Shown here: piece after piece, positions 41,126 to 47,117 of the stretch
How positions within the stretch are numbered: position 1 is the first letter of the stretch
How the letters are laid out: each line of letters starts with the position of its first letter
Assembly: GCF_022867885.1 (NCBI RefSeq)
Contig: NZ_JALIFP010000032.1
Span: forward strand, 1-47,117
From: Lederbergia sp. NSJ-179
GTDB taxonomy: Bacteria; Bacillota; Bacilli; Bacillales; Bacillaceae_C
DNA: 47,117 nt
Direction of reading: 5' to 3'
Notes under the pieces: model-generated
Told to the model about the DNA's origin: nothing
What the model saw: only the letters and a program-made list of their open reading frames with translations
Databases searched by the model: none
Made by a program: the position numbers and the translations under genes

Positions 41126-41270
41126 TAATATAAAGAGAAGGAATAGATAAAAGACTGCGAGAAAAGGCTTATCCTTAATGGTAGATGATGGGAAGATGGA
41201 ATCAACAAAAGGGCCGCTCACCCGGTTGTATAAAAAATGAAGCAATGCAAAGCAGGGGGAAAACAATGAA

Positions 41271-42026
41271 ATGCCAAACTACAAATTGTTAGCGCTTGAT
41301 TTGGATGGAACGGTACTGACGGATGATAAGAAAATAACCGCTGAGACAAGGAGATGGATTCGTAAAGCAGTAGATGAAGGGGTGACGGTCATTTTTTCTA
41401 CTGGCCGGGGGATTCAGACGGCTGGTGCAATCTGGGATGATTTAGCCATCGACGCACCAATGGTTTTAGTCAATGGAGCAGAAATATGGAAAGGCCCTGG
41501 TGAGGTTTGGGAGCGTTATTTTATTAGTAGAGAAGATATTCGTTGGCTCTATGAACAAGCCATGAAGGCAGATGCAGAATTTTGGGGATACAGTGTCGAA
41601 AGTCTGACGCATAAACGGGATTGGACAGATGAAATGTTTGATCGAGATTGGCTGAAATTTGGCATGCACCATCCGGATCTTAATGAGATTCAAAAATTAA
41701 GAGAGTTATTGCAAAAGAGAAAGAGTATTGAGACGACACGTTCTGCACCTATCAATATTGAAATATCTCTAAAGGGAATTTCAAAGGAAACGGGCGTACG
41801 TAGAGTCTGTGAGCTCCTTGGTATTACAATGGATCAAGTGATGGCTGTTGGCGACAACATGAATGATTGGCGTTTGCTTCAAGCAGCAGGACTTGGTGTG
41901 GCCATGGGGAATGCTGATGATGAATTAAAACAAATAGCGGATGTTGTAACCGATTCAAATGAAGAAGATGGTGTAGCAAAAGCCATTCAACGTTATTTAT
42001 TAGGTACATATATTCCGATAAAATAA
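41271..42026 (+). CDS. HAD-IIB (Cof-type) sugar phosphatase
   Basis: A 251-residue HAD hydrolase. Motif I is ALDLDGTVLTDD (nucleophile and acid Asp). Motif II is FSTGRG, motif III is a Lys in ISKETGVRRVCELLG, and motif IV is AVGDNMNDWRLL. The C2-type cap lies between (about 85-190) and is shorter than in many Cof proteins. Dephosphorylation of a sugar phosphate is the family role. Shares an operator-like motif with the ROK repressor promoter. AGGGGGA lies 11 bases before the ATG. Confidence 0.87.
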   Translation: MPNYKLLALDLDGTVLTDDKKITAETRRWIRKAVDEGVTVIFSTGRGIQTAGAIWDDLAIDAPMVLVNGAEIWKGPGEVWERYFISREDIRWLYEQAMKADAEFWGYSVESLTHKRDWTDEMFDRDWLKFGMHHPDLNEIQKLRELLQKRKSIETTRSAPINIEISLKGISKETGVRRVCELLGITMDQVMAVGDNMNDWRLLQAAGLGVAMGNADDELKQIADVVTDSNEEDGVAKAIQRYLLGTYIPIK

Positions 42027-42202
42027 TATCAATTTGAATTTTTTAGCATGAAGTGGGGATGAGAAGTTGCTCAAGTCAAACAAACCAGATCACACACTAA
42101 AGCAAATGGGTGTACGAGAGAATTCAGAGTTTCAAAGTGAAAAGGGGACAGAACGAATGGGGCCTTTACTAAGCCGTCTTGGTGAAACGGTCCGAAATCG
42201 CC

Positions 42203-42349
42203 GTTTAATGGTCTAAAGTCGATGTTTAATGGTTCAAAGTCAGGATTCAACGGTCCGAAGTCGGCATTTAATGGTTCAAAGTGAGCGTTCAATGGCACGA
42301 AGTCTCTGTTCAACGGCTCAAAGTCTTTCTTGCATGGCAAAGCTGTCTT
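42203..42349. repeat. Array of seven 21-bp units
   Basis: Units at 42203, 42224, 42245, 42266, 42287, 42308 and a degraded one at 42329 follow RTTYAAYGGNNCNAAGTCNNN exactly every 21 bp; a 22-bp partial unit precedes them. On the minus strand this reads as a DFxPLNx heptad repeat, but no ribosome site precedes that frame, so I do not call a gene. Confidence 0.8.
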
Positions 42350-42417
42350 GAACTTGATAATTTTTTCATAAAAGCAGACTCTATAAAGTTTTTATTTTAG
42401 GAAAGGATGTATTTTCA

Positions 42418-43194
42418 ATGAAAATCGTACAATATAATATTTTGGATGGTTGTAGAACAACAGAACGCTATACATTGCTTTTTAACTGGTTAAAACAGCA
42501 AGAATATGATATTGCTGGTTTCAATGAAATGAATGATTGGACAGAAGAGGAATTCCAGAGGGAAATGGAGAAACTAGGAATGCCTTACACGCTACTTTAT
42601 CGAATGGAATCCAGCCCCTATTCAATTGGAATTGCTTCAAAATTTCCAATTAAAAAAGTCTATGCTACAAATGCACCTCCTTTTCATCATGGGCTTTTAC
42701 ATGTCAAAATTCAACAGATTCACTTTCTCGTCACACATCTTTCACCATTTGAATCCACAATTAGAGAGAAGGAAACAGCCGAAATTGCCGATTATATTCA
42801 GTCCATCCACGAGCCCCTTATGTTGATGGGAGATTTAAATACATTATCACCTCTTGATCAGGATGATTATCTAAAAAACAATGCAAAAGAAAAAATGATT
42901 CAGCGGAAGTTTTCAAACCGACAACATATTCTAAATGGAGAGATTAATTATCAACCGATGCAGACTTTACTGGATGCGGGACTACATGACATAGGGATTG
43001 GTGAATCCTTGGATCATTCTCTACCAACGAAAATCAAGGGTGAACCGCAAGATCCTATTTATGTCAGGATTGACTATATGTTGGTCAATCAGGCGATGTT
43101 GCAACTAAATCCGAAATCAACGATTATCCGTGATGACCGTGTTAATAGAATTTCTGATCATTACCCTGTGCAGGGGCAATTCGATCATTACTAG
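42418..43194 (+). CDS. Endonuclease/exonuclease/phosphatase (EEP) family enzyme
   Basis: A 258-residue EEP-superfamily metal-dependent phosphoesterase. Motifs in order: VQYNILDGC (Asn), IAGFNEMNDW (metal Glu), VTHLSPFES (His), LMGDLNTLS (Asp/Asn), VRIDYMLV (Asp) and ISDHYPVQG (catalytic His). Substrates of this fold range from DNA to phospholipids and inositol phosphates; this one is uncharacterised. AAAGGATG precedes the ATG at a suitable distance. Confidence 0.85.
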   Translation: MKIVQYNILDGCRTTERYTLLFNWLKQQEYDIAGFNEMNDWTEEEFQREMEKLGMPYTLLYRMESSPYSIGIASKFPIKKVYATNAPPFHHGLLHVKIQQIHFLVTHLSPFESTIREKETAEIADYIQSIHEPLMLMGDLNTLSPLDQDDYLKNNAKEKMIQRKFSNRQHILNGEINYQPMQTLLDAGLHDIGIGESLDHSLPTKIKGEPQDPIYVRIDYMLVNQAMLQLNPKSTIIRDDRVNRISDHYPVQGQFDHY

Positions 43195-43231
43195 TAAGGT
43201 AAATAGGTAAAGTTTGAAGGAGTGGCAAAAG

Positions 43232-44014
43232 ATGAAAAAATACATCACGTTCGATCTGGATGAAACACTGATGCAAAATCCATTTAGAGACTGGGTGTTC
43301 CCGGAAATTGAAAGCTTGGTCGCCCCTCATTTGCAAGTAACCGATAGAATATTGCCGGAAATTATAAAGGAACAAAGAGAACGAGTAAGGGAAAAAAGAG
43401 ATGTAGCTGCTTATGATTGGGATGATATTTTAGAGGTCGTTTTGGCTGAACACGGTATTCCCATAAAAATTAATATTGCGGATTTAGTTCGCAAGCATTC
43501 AGTAGATCCAAAAGTCTTCTTACTGGAAAGAAACGCCTTAACTATTTTGGGAGAATTAAAGAAACGCAAGTTTAAGCTGGGGGGTGTCACAAATGGCTTT
43601 TATAAATATCAATACCCAGTTTTGGAGGCGATTGATTTAGCTGAACAAATGGATACGATCCTCACACCTTGCGAGACGGGGTTTGCCAAGCCGGACATTA
43701 GGTTGGTTGATCCGTTGCTTAAAGAAGGGGAACTCATTGCTCATGTAGGCGATCGTTTGGATCATGATGTGTATTTTGCCAACCAGTTAGGTGCATTATC
43801 TATATTAATCGACCACCAGATGCCTGAAGTTCTGAAGAAAATCGCTCCTAAAAAAAGAGCAAAGCAGAAAGGCTACTTAACGAAAATTTTTCAGAGAAAG
43901 ATTTACGATGACCTTACTCCTGAAGAAAATTATATCCCGAAAATAATAATCCATTCCATCCATGAATTACTTGAGGTGGAGCTAAAAAGGGAAAATTTAG
44001 CGGTTAATCCCTAA
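43232..44014 (+). CDS. HAD-superfamily hydrolase
   Basis: A 260-residue HAD hydrolase of subfamily IA. Motif I TFDLDETLM, a helical cap (about 18-105), motif II GVTNGF, motif III around FAKPDIR, motif IV VGDRLDHDV. The C-terminal tail (KKRAKQKGYLTKIFQRK) is unusual for the family. Start: ATG 43232 with AAGGAG 9 bases upstream; the in-frame TTG at 43214 is rejected. The substrate is unknown. Confidence 0.84.
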   Translation: MKKYITFDLDETLMQNPFRDWVFPEIESLVAPHLQVTDRILPEIIKEQRERVREKRDVAAYDWDDILEVVLAEHGIPIKINIADLVRKHSVDPKVFLLERNALTILGELKKRKFKLGGVTNGFYKYQYPVLEAIDLAEQMDTILTPCETGFAKPDIRLVDPLLKEGELIAHVGDRLDHDVYFANQLGALSILIDHQMPEVLKKIAPKKRAKQKGYLTKIFQRKIYDDLTPEENYIPKIIIHSIHELLEVELKRENLAVNP

Positions 44015-44025
44015 TTTATAAAAAA

Positions 44026-44066
44026 GGCTAGCGGGCTCACCTTTACGGGCGATCCGCTAGCCGTTT
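44026..44066. terminator. Bidirectional terminator between HAD and PAP2 genes
   Basis: GGCTAGCGG and CCGCTAGCC form a perfect 9-bp stem. It is followed by GTTTCTTTT on the plus strand and by a TTTTTT run on the minus strand. It overlaps the last codons of the PAP2 gene. Confidence 0.85.
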
Positions 44067-44669
44067 CTTTTGAATAAAAGAGAAAAGGGGAAGGAAGCAT
44101 ACGAGTAATAGATACCCCACGGCCAATCCAGCCAGTACATCTGAAGGATAATGGACACCTAAATAAAGTCTGCTTATGACAATCAAGAACACCATTATTC
44201 CAGTAAAAAGGGACCAAAAAATTTTCCACTTATGATCGCCCTTCGAAATGATGATCAGCAAATAGCACAGAAAACCTAATGTCGCAATAGAGTTCATGGA
44301 ATGACCACTTGGAAAACTATAATCTCCTATATCGATTAATGGATGCAGCGAAGGCCGATCTCGTTTGATCCATTCCTTTAGGACAAAATTAACCCCTCGT
44401 GAACTCCAGAAGACAATCCAAAGACAGCCAATTTCAAAATAAAACTTTTTTAGAGCCAAATAAATGGAAACCCCTATACATAAGGGAAAAAGTACCTTAA
44501 TCGAACCTATTTCAGTGACAAACGCAAAAAAAGTATTAAAAAAGGGTGTACGGTGGTCCTCGAAGAACAAGAGGATTTTTAAATCGAACTGAGTGAGATA
44601 GGGCGTATGATACGCCCATACTAGCCCGATGAAAAGTAAGAGGCTGAACGCGATGAAAATCCTTCTCAT
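44043..44669 (-). CDS. PAP2-family membrane phosphatase
   Basis: A 208-residue protein with about six helices. The three phosphatase motifs are KEWIKRDRPS (KxxxxxxRP), YSFPSGHSM (PSGH) and SRLYLGVHYPSDVLAG (SRxxxxxHxxxD). It probably dephosphorylates undecaprenyl pyrophosphate or phosphatidate on the outer face. Start ATG 44669; a TTG six bases upstream is the alternative. It follows the LLM gene by 14 bases and probably shares its transcript. Confidence 0.87.
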   Translation of the reverse strand: MRRIFIAFSLLLFIGLVWAYHTPYLTQFDLKILLFFEDHRTPFFNTFFAFVTEIGSIKVLFPLCIGVSIYLALKKFYFEIGCLWIVFWSSRGVNFVLKEWIKRDRPSLHPLIDIGDYSFPSGHSMNSIATLGFLCYLLIIISKGDHKWKIFWSLFTGIMVFLIVISRLYLGVHYPSDVLAGLAVGYLLLVCFLPLFSFIQKKRLADRP

Positions 44670-44683
44670 TCGCAAAGTCCCTA

Positions 44684-45694
44684 TTAGGCCATCATCTCAG
44701 CTATGATTTCATAAGAGCGCAATCGATCTTCTTGATGATAAATTTGTGAGTTTATAATCACTTCATCTGCTTTGGTCTCTTCAATAAAAGCCTCTAGTTT
44801 TCTGCGAACCGTTTCCGGACTGCCGATAATCGTAGAGCGGGAATCAAGCGTTTTTTCAATATGAGCTTGTTCCATTGGTGACCAAATTTCTTCCATATTC
44901 TTAACAGGTGGTTTCAATTTGGTTGGCTGATTGCGCGCTAAGCTTAAAAATTGTTGTTGCTGAGAGGTTGAGAGCCATTGCGCTTTTTCATCCGTCTCTG
45001 CTGCAATCACATTTACCCCAAGCATTGCATAGGGCTGATCTAATGCCTTTGATGGCTGGAAGTTTTCTCGATAAATCTGTAAGGCCGGTAATGTATAGTC
45101 TGGTGAAAAATGGCTGGCAAAGGAGAAAGGAAGTCCTTTCTGAGCTGCAAGTCTTGCACTAAAGTCACTTGAACCAAGCAACCATATAGGAATATTCAAA
45201 CCTTCGCCAGGAATGGCACGTACCCGTGCGTTTGGGCTTCCTTCAAAATACTCCTCCAGCTCCTCTAATTGCATGGGGAATTCTTCCGCCCCTCTTTGTA
45301 AGGTCCTTCTTAAAGCATAGGCTGTGGCTTGATCACTTCCAGGCGCACGCCCAAGTCCTAAATCTATGCGGCCGGGATAGAGGGATTCTAGTGTACCAAA
45401 TTGTTCGGCAATCACAAGTGTGGCATGGTTTGGCAGCATAATCCCTCCTGCCCCAACACGAATTCGATTGGTTGCCCCAGCAATATGTCCAATTAATACA
45501 GCCGTCGCTGAGCTGGCAATGCCGGGCATATTATGATGCTCTGCTAACCAATAGCGATTAAACCCCAATTTTTCCGTAAGCTGTGCTAACTCCACACTGT
45601 TTTTGAAGGATTGTGTGGCATGACTGCCCTCTGTGATCGGGGCTAGATCTAAAACGGATAAAGGAATATCATGAAAATATTTTATAGTGCCCAT
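44684..45694 (-). CDS. LLM-class flavin-dependent oxidoreductase
   Basis: A 336-residue luciferase-like monooxygenase with an FMN-dependent TIM barrel. Landmarks: [75 protein letters not shown] and the C-terminal [15 protein letters not shown]. It belongs to the MsnO8-type group. The substrate is unknown, with no flavin reductase nearby. AGGAGGG lies 6 bases before the ATG. Confidence 0.88.
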   Translation of the reverse strand: MGTIKYFHDIPLSVLDLAPITEGSHATQSFKNSVELAQLTEKLGFNRYWLAEHHNMPGIASSATAVLIGHIAGATNRIRVGAGGIMLPNHATLVIAEQFGTLESLYPGRIDLGLGRAPGSDQATAYALRRTLQRGAEEFPMQLEELEEYFEGSPNARVRAIPGEGLNIPIWLLGSSDFSARLAAQKGLPFSFASHFSPDYTLPALQIYRENFQPSKALDQPYAMLGVNVIAAETDEKAQWLSTSQQQQFLSLARNQPTKLKPPVKNMEEIWSPMEQAHIEKTLDSRSTIIGSPETVRRKLEAFIEETKADEVIINSQIYHQEDRLRSYEIIAEMMA

Positions 45695-45924
45695 GTTTAC
45701 CCTCCTAAACGTACATTAAATAAAGAATACGGTGAAAAAATACCTATGTCCAATGATTACACTTATATCAAAATATTAATTGTTCCCACGTCCTTCTTAA
45801 AGATGAGTTTGGAATGAACATTGTCGAATAACTAAATAAACAGGAATGGACAAGATTTATAGGGTTTATTGGTCCCAATCGGCTTTGGAGAACTATGCCC
45901 GGATTTTGATCAGGGTGAAAATGC

Positions 45925-45954
45925 TTTCCTCCCTTTGTCGTTATTTGCTATAAT
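45925..45954 (+). promoter_or_regulatory. Promoter of the Rpn-type gene
   Basis: TATAAT at 45949-45954 with a TGC extension; a weak -35 (TTTCCT) at 45925-45930, 18 bp upstream. The remaining gap 45695-45924 shows nothing I can assign. Confidence 0.55.
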
Positions 45955-46010
45955 AAAGACAGAAACACACCTCAGTCCATCCTCAAAAAAATCTGCAAAG
46001 GAGTGCTCAT

Positions 46011-46931
46011 ATGCCCCTGGCACAACTGGTCAAGGAAAGCCCCCCTGATTATACCCGGCATGACCAATTATTTAAGGAATTAATTCATACTTTTTTTGAA
46101 GAATTTTTAGAGGCGTTTTTTCCGGAGGTCCATTCGTTTGTTGATTTTCACGAACTGACGCCAATATCAGAAGAAGTCTTCACAGATTTATTGGAAGGGG
46201 AAACCCGCAGACTGGATATTGTCATTGAAACAAAGCTAAAAGGTACGGAATCATTGATCATCATCCACATTGAACCCCAGAGTACGAGGCAAACCTATTT
46301 TCACAAGCGCATGTATCAATACTTTAGTCTTTTATACAACAAGTATAGGAAGCCGATTATCCCCATTGCCGTTTTTAGCTATGAGGAAAACTGGGAAAAG
46401 AATCAATATACGATGGCTTTTCCATTCTTTCATGTACTAACCTTCAACTATTTGACACTTCATCTGAAGAAAAAGAATTGGCGGGATTATATAGAGCCAA
46501 ACAATCCCGCCGCCGCAGCGCTGTTGAGTAAAATGGGGTATACCGAGGAAGAAAAGGTTCAGGTAAAAAAGGAATTCCTAAGGATGCTTGTAAAAATGGA
46601 ATTGGATTCAGCCAGACAACGATTGGTCTATGGATTTTTCGAACGTTATTTAATACTTAATAAACAGGAGGAGGAACAATTGATGAACGAAATCAATTAT
46701 ATGGATGAAGCCGAAAGAATCAAAATCATGGAAATCCCCATTTCTTATGAAGAAAGAGGGATTGAGAAAGGGAAAAAGATAGGGAAAGAGATAGGAGAAA
46801 AAGTTGGTGAAGAGAAAGGCATCAAAAAAGTAGCGCTAGGGATGCTTAAAAAAGGGTTATCGATCGAATTGATTGCAGAGGTAACGGATTTGGAGAAAGA
46901 GGAAATAGAAGAGTTGAAAAAGAAGCTATAA
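46011..46931 (+). CDS. Rpn-family recombination-promoting nuclease / putative transposase
   Basis: A 306-residue PD-(D/E)XK protein of the Rpn (YhgA-like) family. N-terminal landmark: RHDQLFKELIHTFFEEFLEAFFP. The catalytic core RRLDIVIETKLKGTESLIIIHIEPQS supplies Asp, Glu and Gln. The C-terminal half is helical and ends in a run of ERGxEKGxxxG repeats and a short helix pair, typical of the family. In E. coli Rpn proteins cut DNA and promote RecA-independent recombination. It is a single gene with its own promoter and terminator, as expected for a mobile-type gene. Confidence 0.85.
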   Translation: MPLAQLVKESPPDYTRHDQLFKELIHTFFEEFLEAFFPEVHSFVDFHELTPISEEVFTDLLEGETRRLDIVIETKLKGTESLIIIHIEPQSTRQTYFHKRMYQYFSLLYNKYRKPIIPIAVFSYEENWEKNQYTMAFPFFHVLTFNYLTLHLKKKNWRDYIEPNNPAAAALLSKMGYTEEEKVQVKKEFLRMLVKMELDSARQRLVYGFFERYLILNKQEEEQLMNEINYMDEAERIKIMEIPISYEERGIEKGKKIGKEIGEKVGEEKGIKKVALGMLKKGLSIELIAEVTDLEKEEIEELKKKL

Positions 46932-46940
46932 TTATTATAT

Positions 46941-46975
46941 GGATCCCTAGACAAATGGCTGTCTTGGGATCTTTT
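46941..46975 (+). terminator. Terminator of the Rpn-type gene
   Basis: GATCCC-T-AGACA, loop, TGTCT-T-GGGATC, then TTTT. Confidence 0.85.
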
Positions 46976-47021
46976 ACCGTAAGCGATTTAATATATACCC
47001 TGACTTTTGCAGTTAAAATAA

Positions 47022-47072
47022 ACAAAAACAGCCTAGAACCCGCATGAATGCTGACTCTTAGGCTGTTTTTGT
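47022..47072. terminator. Bidirectional terminator at the window end
   Basis: ACAAAAACAGCCTA and TAGGCTGTTTTTGT form a 14-bp perfect stem with A- and T-runs built in. It probably serves a minus-strand gene beyond the window. Confidence 0.8.
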
Positions 47073-47117
47073 TTGTCAGAAAGTTGTAGTGTAATTCACC
47101 CTTTTTTAACTGCCCCT

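Noticed and set aside
42071-42340. 89-residue minus-strand frame with DFxPLNx repeats
   Set aside because: No ribosome site before its TTG start and poor codon texture outside the repeat. The frame follows from the 21-bp period of the DNA array.

Overview
The window looks like chromosomal DNA of a spore-forming member of the Bacillaceae (Bacillus in the broad sense). It carries a Bacillus-type sigY operon, mtnE, pbuG with a purine riboswitch, an Fnr with a C-terminal iron-sulfur motif, a b(o/a)3-type cytochrome oxidase operon and the spore gene sspP. The DNA is A+T-rich, with AGGAGG-type ribosome sites and rho-independent hairpins. I cannot name the species from sequence alone.

Layout. 1-136: tail and right end of an IS200/IS605-type tnpB element that abuts mtnE. 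137-4462: mtnE, then the complete sigY-yxlCDEFG operon behind its own ECF promoter. 4539-9439: an MFS efflux pump, then purine salvage (guanine-type riboswitch, pbuG, adenine deaminase). 9702-11346: a membrane-anchored alpha/beta hydrolase and a membrane-anchored Mrr-type nuclease-fold protein. 11463-14922: a ba3 oxidase operon (subunits IIa, II, I and an extra 28-residue membrane peptide) with a perfect TGTGA-N6-TCACA box, next to fnr itself. 15037-19346: an aldo/keto reductase and a three-gene OpuC-like osmolyte ABC importer whose promoter carries a second TGTGA-N6-TCACA box.

19583-37011 is the accessory core, an amino-sugar catabolic island: NanE, an RpiR regulator, DUF4127, an MBL-fold hydrolase, an FAD oxidoreductase, an AraC regulator, two orphan sugar-binding lipoproteins, two Gfo/Idh/MocA proteins, a ROK kinase (NanK-like), a type II asparaginase, CutC and a ROK repressor. 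No permease, Neu5Ac lyase, deacetylase or deaminase gene is present. Short vestiges between the genes suggest that parts have been lost. The gene set implies that an N-acetyl sugar conjugate is processed by redox steps and enters metabolism through ManNAc/ManNAc-6-P. That is inference.

37012-39030 is an insertion with an unusual TnpB-like protein that lacks the zinc ribbon and the usual third RuvC acidic residue, followed by a strongly structured non-coding stretch. Then come mgtC behind a consensus promoter and a folded leader ending in a terminator, a 206-bp MITE-like element, GDPD, two HAD phosphatases, an EEP-family enzyme, PAP2, an LLM flavin oxidoreductase and an Rpn-type nuclease. Several intergenic gaps hold degenerate tandem arrays with periods of 52 bp or about 21 bp.
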